Below, in pieces: positions 16,136 through 24,460 of a stretch of DNA of 64,000 bases. The DNA is taken from contig CAJTUZ010000005.1 of the NCBI GenBank assembly GCA_910579735.1, positions 1 to 64,000 on the forward strand. The letters run 5' to 3'. Numbering within the stretch: position 1 is the stretch's first letter; every line of letters starts with the position of its first letter. The notes below the pieces were generated by a model. The model was not told the DNA's origin and searched no databases. It saw nothing but the letters and a program-made list of their open reading frames with translations. This DNA is from an uncultured Lachnospiraceae bacterium (lineage in GTDB: Bacteria; Bacillota; Clostridia; Lachnospirales; Lachnospiraceae). The position numbers and the translations under genes were made by a program.

Positions 16136-16870
16136 ATGAACTACAAAGGCGACGAGCTATATTGGATTGCAATATGTGATGATGAAAAAGAAAGCGTCGA
16201 GGAGATTGTGGATATTTTGATGGAAGGAGAATTAGAACCCGGCGAGTTCAAAATATCAGTTTTTTCTTCAGGAGAGGAACTGTTGAATGCCAATGTCAGC
16301 AGATATGATCTGCTGATACTGGACATTATGTTTCCCGGTGAAAACGGCAGAGCGATCGCAGAGAAATACAGACGCAGAAATAAGGACGGACTGTTCGTAT
16401 TCTGTACCGGTAAAGCATCTCCGATACCGGATGATTTTAAATATCAGCCTTACCGGTATATGCGCAAAGACCACGCAAACCGTTTGCGGACGGATCTGTT
16501 AGATACCGTAGAAGAAATGTACAGACGAAGAAGCAAACACCAGGTGCGGCTGTCCGTTGGTAAAATACAACTGCTGGTTAATATAGAAGATATTGTTTAT
16601 ATGGAGATTGCCAAAAACGGATGCCATGTACACTATTATAATAACGAAGAAGAACTTTGTACCGTGAAGGCGAAAGAGAAGATCAAAAGTCTGTACCCGC
16701 AGTTATTCAGTTACGGATTCGAATTTGCGCACAATAGCTATCTCGTCAACTGCCATTACCTGAAATGGTGGGGATATCATGAGTTAGAGCTGATAAATGG
16801 TGTGAAGATCAGTATCAGCAGGGCAAGAGAAAAGGCATTTAAGGAAGCATGCATCAAGTACATAGTTTAA
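16136..16870 (+). CDS. LytTR family response regulator
   Basis: A 244-residue AgrA/VirR-type response regulator. The receiver domain (about residues 9-125) has the acidic pair DD at 15-16 and the phospho-acceptor Asp63 in LLILDIMFPG. The C-terminal LytTR DNA-binding domain (about 140-244) contains KIQLLVNIEDIVYMEI and ends with SRAREKAFKEACIKYI. I chose the ATG at 16136 because AAGGGG lies about ten bases upstream; in-frame ATGs at 16103 and 16127 are alternatives. It is likely paired with one of the GHKL kinases of this island and with peptide signalling through AgrB/AgrD. Confidence 0.88.
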   Translation: MNYKGDELYWIAICDDEKESVEEIVDILMEGELEPGEFKISVFSSGEELLNANVSRYDLLILDIMFPGENGRAIAEKYRRRNKDGLFVFCTGKASPIPDDFKYQPYRYMRKDHANRLRTDLLDTVEEMYRRRSKHQVRLSVGKIQLLVNIEDIVYMEIAKNGCHVHYYNNEEELCTVKAKEKIKSLYPQLFSYGFEFAHNSYLVNCHYLKWWGYHELELINGVKISISRAREKAFKEACIKYIV

Positions 16871-16986
16871 ACGAAACTGCAAGGACGATCTGCCGTTAAA
16901 CGAATGAAGAATAATATCCGGGCCGGAATGGTGCCCGGATATTTGACTAAAAAGATGTATAGAAGTGATAAAAGAGAGACATACAA

Positions 16987-17712
16987 ATGAAAACAATTCT
17001 TATTTTAGAAGATAACAAAAGAAATATGGAAATGTTAGTTAAAATAATACGGGATCTCGGAGATGATATTGTGATAAAAAAGGCATCCAGGCTTGCGGAA
17101 GCAGGTTCTCTGCTCATGAAATACAGCTTCGATCTTTTTATGCTGGATATTATTCTGAATCCGGCCAATCCCAGCGACGTATCGGGCATGAAATTTGCGG
17201 AACATATCCGCACATGCTCGAAATATAAGTATACGCCGATCATCTTCATCACGGCGTTAGAAGACCCTGCGCTTCATGCATACAGTGAACTGCACTGCTA
17301 TTATTATGTGGAAAAACCGTATAATGTAAAGAAAGTCTCTTCCGTGATCCTGGAGGCGCTGGATTTCCCCAAGGCTGCCGAAGAGACGCGGAGCATTTTC
17401 TTCCGTAAAGACGGTGTTCTGTACAAAAAGCATATCGAAGATATCATTTATATTGAAAATAGCAGAAGCGGACTGACGGTCTGCTGTACGAACGGGAATC
17501 TGCAGCTGCCGTATAAACCCAATAAGGTGATCCTGGAAGAGCTTGATTCGGACCGCTTCAGGCAGTGCAGCAGATACAGCATCATCAATATGGATTATAT
17601 TGATAAAATAGATACCGTGAACCGTTATATAAAGCTAAGAGGAATCAAAGAGCAGATTGAGATCGGGCAATCGTATAAGAAGCGGTTTTTGAGAGATGTT
17701 GTGCAGGAGTAG
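16987..17712 (+). CDS. LytTR family response regulator
   Basis: A 241-residue response regulator. The receiver domain starts at residue 3 (ILILEDNKRNM) with phospho-acceptor Asp54 in LFMLDIILNP. The Lys of the receiver active site is in YVEKPYNVKK. The LytTR domain occupies about residues 137-240 (HIEDIIYIENSRSGL). GAGAGAC precedes the ATG. It lies 117 bases after the other LytTR gene and about 330 bases before the membrane GHKL kinase, so the three probably form a signalling unit of the agr/com type. Confidence 0.92.
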   Translation: MKTILILEDNKRNMEMLVKIIRDLGDDIVIKKASRLAEAGSLLMKYSFDLFMLDIILNPANPSDVSGMKFAEHIRTCSKYKYTPIIFITALEDPALHAYSELHCYYYVEKPYNVKKVSSVILEALDFPKAAEETRSIFFRKDGVLYKKHIEDIIYIENSRSGLTVCCTNGNLQLPYKPNKVILEELDSDRFRQCSRYSIINMDYIDKIDTVNRYIKLRGIKEQIEIGQSYKKRFLRDVVQE

Positions 17713-18037
17713 GGGGAGTGCATAGGAAGGCGCTCTTCCGTCCTGATAGGAATGTCCGGTGCAGGATGGGCGTGAAGTCCCATAGTCCTGGTATCCGTAT
17801 CATGGTATACTATATGGATATCAATCTTTGGGTTATTCAAACGGAAAAAAAGTGAAAAATTGCTCGTTTCACGCTGCAGCCATGGAAAAGGCAGGAAAAA
17901 TAGAGTTTCGCCGGGAAGCTGCAGCGGTTGATACGATGTATACGAAAGATAAAATAAGACATTGTGAAATGGTTGCCTCAAGTCGTTCGTAAGAAGAGAG
18001 GATTGCGAAAAACTGGGGTGATTTGAGGGTGCTTGGT
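17713..18037 (+). other. Intergenic region with possible RNA hairpins
   Basis: No gene is supported here. An imperfect 12-bp stem with G-T pairs can form between 17789-17800 and 17812-17823; it lacks a T-tract. Further on, CGCTGCAGC (about 17869) can pair with GCTGCAGCG (about 17922) across a 45-base loop. These may be leader structure for the kinase gene. They do not match a riboswitch class that I recognise. Confidence 0.35.
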
Positions 18038-19345
18038 ATGATTGGTCATTTAAAGATTCTTGTAGAATTATTTACGTATTTGTATTGCCTGGCAGAGTTG
18101 TTTGGCAGAAAATTTAAGATTAGTATATATGCTGTGATAATTGTGATATTAGGCATGTTTTTAGCAGTGGGAATTGATGATTATGGATTTCCGGAATATT
18201 TTTCTTCGTTGGTCTATGTCGGCATATTTTTATATGGCTTAGTCTGCTATGGGGAGAGTATTAAATTAACTTTGGTTAATTGTGTATTGGCTGGTATTAT
18301 CATAACAATTTTTCAGCTGATAGTTTTTTTGCCTTTATATGTTTTCTTCTTTAAACAGTATGGGCAGGCGCTTATAAACGAATTGTTGATTAATATAGGA
18401 TGTGCTGTTTTTATCATTTTTTGCGGACGTAAAGCAAGATTTAAAATAGTGTCTGATTATATTATTAAGCGGGATAAATTGCTTATAGGTGCTGCCGTGT
18501 TAATTCTTTGCGGCTTTGGATTGAATTTCTACCAGATGAAGAAAGATGGCACAATATTAAAAGAAGCCTATATACAAATGGTATACTTTATTCTTATCTT
18601 TTTATTTGTTATATACGAATGGCAGAAAAGCCGATTAGATGCAGAAAAAAAGAAAGCGCAGCTGGAAATGAACCGACTGTACTTTGACGCCTATGACCGG
18701 CTGATACTGCTTGTCAGACAGCGTCAGCATGATATGAAGAGTCATATCGGTGCAATCAGGAGTATGATTTACACAACCGATAATTATGCAGAATTGGTGG
18801 CAAAGCAGGAAGAATACTGTGATTATATCATAGAAGAGAATGAGAAGAACCGACTGGTTTTATCCGTAAAAAATCCGCTGATCGCCGGATTCTTGTACAG
18901 TAAGCTCCAGGAAGCAGACAGCAGGGACATTACGATAGACTATTGTATTAACATGCCTAAAGAGTCTTTGGTGCTTCCGGAATATGAACTGATAGAAATG
19001 GCAGGTATTTTGCTGGATAATGCAATGGATGCGTTGGAGAAATTTCCTTTGCAGACAACTGAGAAAGTGCAGGAAAAGAAAATCCGTTTTGCGATAGAGG
19101 AAACGGAAGAAGGTCTTGTGCTGACCACAGCCAATACAAGTGATTATTACGCGGAAGATATGACAGCGCAGTTTTTTGAAACCGGATACAGCAGTAAAGG
19201 AAAAGACCGGGGAATCGGTCTGGCGAAATTAAAACGTATGGTATCCGGGAGAAAAGGCAGTATTATTGTCAGTAATGAATTTTATGATGACAGCAATTAT
19301 TTGACATTTACAATAGAATTGCCGAAAAAGGGGCGGAAACGGTAA
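18038..19345 (+). CDS. Membrane GHKL-domain sensor histidine kinase (AgrC-like)
   Basis: A 435-residue kinase. The N-terminal 200 residues contain about six hydrophobic segments, the usual AgrC-type sensor. The phosphorylated His is at about residue 231 in RQRQHDMKSH. The GHKL ATP-binding domain follows, with N-box LLDNAMDALE and G-box GIGLAKLKRM. I chose ATG at 18038 because GAGGG lies eight bases upstream; a TTG at 18023 is in frame. It follows the LytTR regulators and would phosphorylate one of them in response to an extracellular peptide, plausibly the AgrD-like product encoded at 20192-20320. Confidence 0.9.
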   Translation: MIGHLKILVELFTYLYCLAELFGRKFKISIYAVIIVILGMFLAVGIDDYGFPEYFSSLVYVGIFLYGLVCYGESIKLTLVNCVLAGIIITIFQLIVFLPLYVFFFKQYGQALINELLINIGCAVFIIFCGRKARFKIVSDYIIKRDKLLIGAAVLILCGFGLNFYQMKKDGTILKEAYIQMVYFILIFLFVIYEWQKSRLDAEKKKAQLEMNRLYFDAYDRLILLVRQRQHDMKSHIGAIRSMIYTTDNYAELVAKQEEYCDYIIEENEKNRLVLSVKNPLIAGFLYSKLQEADSRDITIDYCINMPKESLVLPEYELIEMAGILLDNAMDALEKFPLQTTEKVQEKKIRFAIEETEEGLVLTTANTSDYYAEDMTAQFFETGYSSKGKDRGIGLAKLKRMVSGRKGSIIVSNEFYDDSNYLTFTIELPKKGRKR

Positions 19346-19363
19346 AATACTTTTCACCTTGAA

Positions 19364-19666
19364 TTATATATTTCGTCCCTGGTATTGTACGGTTACGACG
19401 TATACTATTTTGTTTGTCTCATCAATTCGAAAGATAACGATATAGTTGTCGATTAGTAATTGGCGGTAATTTTTTCCGGCATATCTTCCTTCGCTGCGTT
19501 CCTGATGTGATTGGGGAAAGGTATCTAAATGAAGGATAGACGTTTTAATTCTGTCGATTTGTCCTTTTGCGTTTTCGAAGGATGCTTTCTCATTTGCGAT
19601 GTACTCGTAAATACTGTCTAAATCACATATTGCTTTTGGGTTGATCTTCACTTTGTATTTATCCAA
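19364..19666 (-). CDS. RelE/ParE family type II toxin
   Basis: A toxin of about 100 residues starting at TTG 19666, eight bases inside the antitoxin gene, with GGAG about ten bases upstream. The frame extends 13 codons further upstream, but without a good start site. The fold signature is visible: LDSIYEYIANEK early, then LHLDTFPQSHQERSE, and the C-terminal strands NYRQLLIDNYIVIFRI and VYVVTVQYQGRN. RelE members cleave ribosome-bound mRNA and ParE members poison gyrase; the sequence alone does not decide. It is held inactive by the protein encoded upstream. Confidence 0.9.
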   Translation of the reverse strand: MDKYKVKINPKAICDLDSIYEYIANEKASFENAKGQIDRIKTSILHLDTFPQSHQERSEGRYAGKNYRQLLIDNYIVIFRIDETNKIVYVVTVQYQGRNI

Positions 19667-19922
19667 AATGTTTTTTCTCCAGTTCTGCAAAAACCGTATT
19701 TGCATCTGACGCTTCGGCTCCGTTTAATATTTCCTGTTCGGATTCATAAATGGCCTGATCGATGCGGTTGATTCTTGCAAATTTATCATATAATTCGCTG
19801 CTCATTACGACTAAGTCGCTATAACCGTTTTTGGTAATAAAAATAGGTTCCTGCTCTTTGTGGGCGATGTTGGAAATTTCTGTTGTATTGCGTAAATCTT
19901 TAATAGGCATTATAAGAGGCAT
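19659..19922 (-). CDS. Phd/YefM family antitoxin
   Basis: An 87-residue antitoxin. The N-terminal DNA-binding part (MPIKDLRNTTEISNIAHKE) and EPIFITKNGYSDLVVMS are classic Phd/YefM features. The C-terminal helix region (residues about 50-87) should wrap the toxin. GGGAG precedes the ATG. The gene overlaps the toxin start by eight bases. A 9-bp-arm palindrome lies over its -10 box, which fits autorepression by the toxin-antitoxin complex. Confidence 0.92.
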   Translation of the reverse strand: MPLIMPIKDLRNTTEISNIAHKEQEPIFITKNGYSDLVVMSSELYDKFARINRIDQAIYESEQEILNGAEASDANTVFAELEKKHFG

Positions 19923-19944
19923 ATGATTTCACTCCCTTCATAAA

Positions 19945-19977
19945 CATAATTATAGCATAATTATGTATTAGATACAA
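19945..19977 (-). promoter_or_regulatory. Toxin-antitoxin promoter and operator
   Basis: On the minus strand TTGTAT (19972-19977), 17 bases, TATAAT (19949-19954). CATAATTAT and ATAATTATG form a perfect 9-bp inverted repeat (19945-19965) covering the -10 box, as expected for an autorepressed Phd/YefM operon. Confidence 0.65.
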
Positions 19978-20165
19978 TGAAAATATACAACACGACTATT
20001 TTCAATTTTTACCAGAGTATAACAATATCTATCATTAATTTAATATAATGACGTATTCTATGGAGACATGTGATTTATTAAGTTAAAACTTGAAAAATTA
20101 AAGGCCGAATATAATAGAAATAAGATAGTTTGAAATTGCAAAACCAATTGGATACCGGAGTATAA

Positions 20166-20183
20166 GGGGAGAAAAGTCTCCCC
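20166..20183 (-). terminator. Hairpin after the agrD-like gene
   Basis: GGGGAGA (20166-20172) and TCTCCCC (20177-20183) pair perfectly around a 4-base loop, nine bases after the AgrD-like stop codon. The downstream tail on the minus strand is only weakly T-rich, so termination strength is uncertain. Confidence 0.5.
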
Positions 20184-20191
20184 TGTCCGAT

Positions 20192-20320
20192 TCAGTCTTC
20201 AACAGGAAATTCCGGTTCTCCGAACAGAAAATAACTAAACCCACTGATATAATACATGATCGTATACCCAAGACAAGCGCTGCAGAGCACATAGATATTC
20301 TTCTTAAGCCACCTTTTCAC
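20192..20320 (-). CDS. agrD: AgrD-like cyclic lactone autoinducer peptide precursor (Ser variant)
   Basis: A 42-residue precursor starting at GTG 20320, with GGAGGTG seven bases upstream, overlapping the end of agrB by 17 bases. An N-terminal basic amphipathic part (MKRWLKKN) is followed by a hydrophobic stretch. The C-terminal recognition tail GEPEFPVED (34-42) is typical of AgrD proteins. The five residues before it are S29-Y-F-L-F33. In most AgrD proteins the first of these is Cys, giving a thiolactone; here Ser would give an oxygen lactone, as in the Staphylococcus intermedius peptide. AgrB would cut after F33 and cyclise. Cys13 and Cys16 are in the leader. The family call is firm; the ring is inferred. 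Confidence 0.85.
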   Translation of the reverse strand: MKRWLKKNIYVLCSACLGYTIMYYISGFSYFLFGEPEFPVED

Positions 20321-20900
20321 GACATTTCACCTCCTTCATTAATTTAATAACAGATAATTGAATCGTATGTAAGACAACGGTCCAAAAACTTACGATAAGA
20401 CACGGCTGTTCCGGAAAGATAAAAATCAGGACAGCTACGAGGAAAACAACCTGAAAAGACTGTATTCTGGCTTTTTTGGTTGTTGTTTTTTGCAGATCTT
20501 TGTAATACGCATCCTGTACCGAAGGTTTTTCTTTCAGCGAAGCAGGACCGATCAGGAAGTCCGTCACTGCACATAAGAGCAAAACCGGATAGATCACTAA
20601 CGGGTGTATTGTCAGGATAACCGGCAGTACATTGATGCACAGATAGAGATATGCAAAGGAAAACAGGAAGCACGACCAGTATTTACGGAAATGAATGCCG
20701 CCGGTGCGCGTACGCAGTAGGATCAGCGGTACGACCGCAAATAAGAATTCAGGCAGCCTGCCTGCTGCATGGAAATACAGGAAAAAGATCAATGTCTTAC
20801 TCACATCATAAAAAAGACCGGTCAGTGAAAATCGGATCAGTTTGATCTGGTAATCCGAGAATCCGTATTCTGCCTGCACTTTATTCATAATGTATTCCAT
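20304..20900 (-). CDS. agrB: AgrB-like accessory gene regulator, peptide-processing membrane protease
   Basis: A 198-residue integral membrane cysteine endopeptidase that trims and cyclises the AgrD precursor. The catalytic pair fits His70 (TGGIHF) and Cys77 (KYWSCF), seven residues apart as in S. aureus AgrB. About five hydrophobic segments are visible. The ATG at 20900 follows AAAGGGCGGACGG. The 3' end overlaps the agrD-like gene. Unlike the standard agrBDCA order, the kinase and response regulators lie in other transcription units nearby, on the opposite strand. Confidence 0.93.
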   Translation of the reverse strand: MEYIMNKVQAEYGFSDYQIKLIRFSLTGLFYDVSKTLIFFLYFHAAGRLPEFLFAVVPLILLRTRTGGIHFRKYWSCFLFSFAYLYLCINVLPVILTIHPLVIYPVLLLCAVTDFLIGPASLKEKPSVQDAYYKDLQKTTTKKARIQSFQVVFLVAVLIFIFPEQPCLIVSFWTVVLHTIQLSVIKLMKEVKCREKVA

Positions 20901-21431
20901 GATGTCCGTCCGCCCTTTCTGATGTTTTCCTGCCTATTATTTTAAAGAAAAAATACGGGAAGGGCAGAGCATATGCTTTAAATAGTAAAAATGATGATTG
21001 AACGTCAAATTTGCCTGAAAAAGCGCTAAAATTTCCATTTTGCTTGTATCCGGTTTTTTTAATAACTATTTCAAGTGAAAAAAAGCGGCCGGCGTACGGT
21101 AAAAACGATAGTACAGATTTTTGTTTTACAACATTCTATTGTAACTAGTAGTATGCTATAATAACTATAAGTAATAATTTTGATAAAACGGCGTCCGATT
21201 TTGAAGCATTGAACCCTCTCTTTTTGTGCCTGAAATGATATAAAATACATTAATTTGTCGAAAAATGACAAAGATCGGGTAAATTATATGCGGCTTATTT
21301 TGTTTGATGCTAAAAAACAACAATTCAGGCATACAGAAAACACATCGGGAAAATGTGCGTGAAAATATAGACAAAACGGCAGGGGACAGGAGAACTTGGC
21401 CGTATGTCGAAAGAAAGGTGCGGGTAATGGT
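20901..21431. other. Divergent control region between agrB and a soluble kinase gene
   Basis: No gene is supported. TTACAA (21126-21131) and TTGTAA (21139-21144) lie in the middle, seven bases apart, followed by a TATAAT near 21158 for plus-strand transcription. A candidate LytTR box, read on the minus strand as ACGTTCAAT, 12 bases, TATTTAAAG (20976-21005), lies about 75 bases from the agrB start. It matches the AgrA-type direct repeat only loosely. Control of agrB/agrD by the LytTR regulators would be logical but is inferred. Confidence 0.4.
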
Positions 21432-22091
21432 ATGGGAATGAAAGACGACTATTATCGGGAAATGGAAGCGGCGCATCAACAGTACGATATTTTTCTGCAT
21501 GATGTAAAACATATGATGCGGGCGATATTTGCATTGTCAAAAGAGGGAGAATGCGACAAGATCGGAAGCATTATTGAAAATATGGGGACTACGCTCGGTA
21601 ATATCAGATACAGAACGATATGCAGCCATACGGTACTAAACGCGTTGCTGCTGGAACGGTCCGGTTATGCTGAGAGTGTCGGCGTCGAATTGGAACTTGA
21701 TATCAGAGAACCGCTCTGCTTACAGGGGATAAACGACAAAGATCTGATCGCCCTTATGGGAAATCTTCTGGATAATGCCATAAAAGCGGAGGAATATGCC
21801 GATCATCGGGAAGGGATCTTCTGCAGTATGACCATGGCAAGGGAAGGCCGTCATATCATCATTCAGACGGAAAACAGTTATGATAAAAACCGGAAAGATG
21901 AGACGGCTGTGACAAAAGAAAAGGAATCGATCGGGGATAAACACGGAATCGGAAGAAAAAGCATTCAGCAGATCATAGAAAAATACGGCGGTATTATGGA
22001 GTACGGAGACCGGGATGGCAGATACTGGGTCAAGATCATCATACCGGTACAGACCAAGTCGCACGGCACCAAACAATCAACCATTGCATAA
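21432..22091 (+). CDS. GHKL-domain histidine kinase without membrane sensor
   Basis: A kinase of about 219 residues. The start is unclear: the frame opens at TTG 21396, and ATG 21432 or 21438 are the first Mets. His23 in FLHDVKHMM is the likely phospho-site. The ATP-binding domain has the N-box NLLDNAIKAEE and G-box KHGIGRKSIQ. It lacks the membrane sensor half of AgrC proteins, so it is either a truncated AgrC or a cytosolic partner kinase. It is divergent from agrB and ends in a strong terminator at 22099-22144. Confidence 0.8.
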   Translation: MGMKDDYYREMEAAHQQYDIFLHDVKHMMRAIFALSKEGECDKIGSIIENMGTTLGNIRYRTICSHTVLNALLLERSGYAESVGVELELDIREPLCLQGINDKDLIALMGNLLDNAIKAEEYADHREGIFCSMTMAREGRHIIIQTENSYDKNRKDETAVTKEKESIGDKHGIGRKSIQQIIEKYGGIMEYGDRDGRYWVKIIIPVQTKSHGTKQSTIA

Positions 22092-22098
22092 AAGTATA

Positions 22099-22144
22099 AA
22101 ATAAGGTAAAATTTCTAATAGGAATTAGGAGTTTTACCTTATTT
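22099..22144 (+). terminator. Terminator after the soluble kinase gene
   Basis: AAATAAGGTAAAA (22099-22111) pairs perfectly with TTTTACCTTATTT (22132-22144), a 13-bp stem with a 20-base loop and T-rich sequence downstream. It separates the regulatory island from the polysaccharide genes. Confidence 0.7.
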
Positions 22145-22169
22145 ATTACCTTTTTGGCAGGTTATTAAA

Positions 22170-23234
22170 ATGAAGATTATATTTGTGATCCCCAATATGA
22201 CAGGAGGCGGTACGGAGCGGGTGATATCCCTGCTTTCCGACGCGTATGTCAAAATGGGATTTGAAGTTGCGATCATGCAGTTTGCCGGGTATGAACATGC
22301 CTATCAGTTAAATGATAAAGTAGAAGATTTTTCGGTTGCCGGACAGTCCAATGGCAATCCTTTTGTTATGTTAAAACGTTTGATCAGAATGCGCAGATAT
22401 TATAAAAAGAATCCGGATGCCTATATTTTTTCGTTCTGTATCATGGGCGCCTTTTTTTCGGTCATAGCAACGTTTGGGATGAAACGTTATATGCTCGTGG
22501 CGGAACGCAGCAGTCCGGAGAACTGGGACAGGGTCAGACTGAGAAATTGGGCATACCGGCGTTTGAATACGGTTACGTTTCAGACAGCGGACGGTATATC
22601 CTATTTCCCGGAGGATATAGCGAAAAAGGCCGTTGTGATCCCCAATCCGATTGATGCGGCTATTCCTGCACGTTATGAAGGAAGGCGCAGTCACCGGGTC
22701 GTATCGGTCGGAAGACTGCATAAGGTGAAGAATCATGCTATGCTGATAGATTCCTTTGCAGCTTTTTCCGGGCAGTATCCGGATTACGAACTGCATTTCT
22801 ACGGACAGGGAGATCTGGAAGGGGAATTGAAGCAAAGGGCAGAAAATTTGAAAATAAGCGATAAAGTGGTATGGCACGGTTTCTGCGGGAATGTGACAAA
22901 AGAAGTACAGGACGCGGGAATGTTTGTGCTTTCTTCTAATTATGAAGGCATCTCGAATTCGATGTTAGAGGCGCTTGCCATGGGAATTCCGACGATATGC
23001 ACAGATTGTCCGATCGGCGGCGCAAGAATGTATATTGAAAACGGCGTGAACGGTTTTCTGGTTCCGGTGGACGACAGGGAGGCGCTTACGGAGGCTATGT
23101 GCCGTATCGCGTCCGATGAGGCATTGGCGGATAGGATGTCCCGCAATGCCGTCAAAGTCAGAGAACACTATTCCGTAGAGAGCATCGCCGGACAGTTTCT
23201 GGAGGCAGCAGGCATTGCTTATCCATTAAAGTAA
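22170..23234 (+). CDS. GT4 family glycosyltransferase
   Basis: A 354-residue retaining glycosyltransferase of GT-B fold. The N-terminal domain starts with FVIPNMTGGGTERV, the acceptor-side glycine loop of GT4 enzymes. The C-terminal domain has VSVGRLHKVKNHAMLIDSF and the nucleotide-sugar motif EGISNSMLEALAMGIP, with the E-x7-E pair. CPIGGARMYIENG follows. It is probably cytosolic or membrane-peripheral, adding a sugar to a lipid-linked surface glycan. The donor sugar cannot be read. It heads a co-directional set running to the epimerase at 27871. Confidence 0.92.
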   Translation: MKIIFVIPNMTGGGTERVISLLSDAYVKMGFEVAIMQFAGYEHAYQLNDKVEDFSVAGQSNGNPFVMLKRLIRMRRYYKKNPDAYIFSFCIMGAFFSVIATFGMKRYMLVAERSSPENWDRVRLRNWAYRRLNTVTFQTADGISYFPEDIAKKAVVIPNPIDAAIPARYEGRRSHRVVSVGRLHKVKNHAMLIDSFAAFSGQYPDYELHFYGQGDLEGELKQRAENLKISDKVVWHGFCGNVTKEVQDAGMFVLSSNYEGISNSMLEALAMGIPTICTDCPIGGARMYIENGVNGFLVPVDDREALTEAMCRIASDEALADRMSRNAVKVREHYSVESIAGQFLEAAGIAYPLK

Positions 23235-23255
23235 AACGGATTTTCGGGAGAAGAT

Positions 23256-24380
23256 ATGAGCCAGATAGCAGTGATCAATCCAATTTTATATACTTCCGAA
23301 ACGAATCAGATTCCTAAGGTGCACTCGATCAAGGATACGATGATCTATACGCTGTGTCTCGGTTTCCTTCATCTGGGACATTCCGTAACGCTGATAGCGG
23401 CGGAAGATTACAGGCCGTCGGATGAGGAAACTTATGATTTCCCGGTAGTCTGGATGCAGACGGCCTGCCGGAAAGTGTTTCTGCCGCGTGCACTTCCCTA
23501 CATGCCGAAACTAAGAGGTTTTTTGCGGGCGCATAAAGAGTTTGACCTGATCATCTCAAGCGAGGTATTCGGTACGTGGTCTTATACGGCGGCCAGGCTT
23601 TATCCGGAGAAAACGCTGATATGGCATGAACTGGCCAAACACAATAATATACTGCACCGGATTCCATCCAGGATCTGGTACCGTCTGATCGGCGGACTGC
23701 TCATGCGAAAGGCGGCGGTCATTCCCAGATCGGAAGCGGCGGCGGATTTTATCAGACAGTTTATGCCGGTTGTTTCGGATATGTGTATCGAACACGGTGT
23801 GGATCTGGAGAAGTGTCCGCAGCAGTTATGGAAAGAAAAAAAGGAGCAGTTTGCAGTAGTATCACAGTTTATTGAGCGGAAGCGGATCGACCGGATCATT
23901 CTCCGCTTTAAAGCGTTTCTGGAAAACGGGCACCCGTCTTTTCGGTTATATCTGATCGGACAGGGCGAACTGGAAGAGCAGTTGAGAACGCTTGTGAAAC
24001 AGCATCATTTGGAAGAGTCGGTTCTGTTCTGCGGGCAGTTAGGCCACGACAGGCTTTTGCCCATTGTGGCGCAGTCCAGGGCGCTTTTGATTGCGACGGC
24101 CAAGGACAACAATATGGTTTCGATCGCGGAAAGCATCGCGGCAGGAACGCCCGTAGTTACAACATCGGTGCCGTACAATGCTGCATATGTAAGGCGGGAA
24201 AAACTTGGTATCGTATCGGATGACTGGAATGAGGAAACGCTGCGGGAGATCTGTGAAAATAATGCATTTTATGTGCAGAACTGTGTCTGTTATCGGGACA
24301 GGCTCTCTAACGTATATTGCGCGCAGCAGTTTGTGGATTATATAAAGCGAAAATCCCCGGATGAAAACGGCATAAGCTGA
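23256..24380 (+). CDS. GT4-like glycosyltransferase
   Basis: A 374-residue GT-B glycosyltransferase, less typical than its neighbour. HSIKDTMIYTLCLGFLHLGH at the N-terminus is a plausible acceptor-binding region. The C-terminal part has FAVVSQFIERKRIDRII, LYLIGQGELEEQL and the sugar-nucleotide motif SIAESIAAGTPVVTT. GGGAGAAGAT precedes the ATG. It lies 21 bases after the previous glycosyltransferase gene, so both are co-transcribed and probably act on the same glycan. Confidence 0.87.
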   Translation: MSQIAVINPILYTSETNQIPKVHSIKDTMIYTLCLGFLHLGHSVTLIAAEDYRPSDEETYDFPVVWMQTACRKVFLPRALPYMPKLRGFLRAHKEFDLIISSEVFGTWSYTAARLYPEKTLIWHELAKHNNILHRIPSRIWYRLIGGLLMRKAAVIPRSEAAADFIRQFMPVVSDMCIEHGVDLEKCPQQLWKEKKEQFAVVSQFIERKRIDRIILRFKAFLENGHPSFRLYLIGQGELEEQLRTLVKQHHLEESVLFCGQLGHDRLLPIVAQSRALLIATAKDNNMVSIAESIAAGTPVVTTSVPYNAAYVRREKLGIVSDDWNEETLREICENNAFYVQNCVCYRDRLSNVYCAQQFVDYIKRKSPDENGIS

Positions 24381-24460
24381 GCGGGAAATCGAATGCGGAA
24401 AAATAAAAAATAGGAAAAATAGAATAAATTACAAGAAACAGGATAAGGGAAGGATACAGT

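Noticed and set aside
17625..17981. 118-codon minus-strand frame
   Set aside because: Overlaps the LytTR gene end and a probable leader; no ribosome site and no family match.
17713..18037. Considered as a c-di-GMP or other riboswitch
   Set aside because: Hairpins are possible, but none of the conserved cores I know could be matched.
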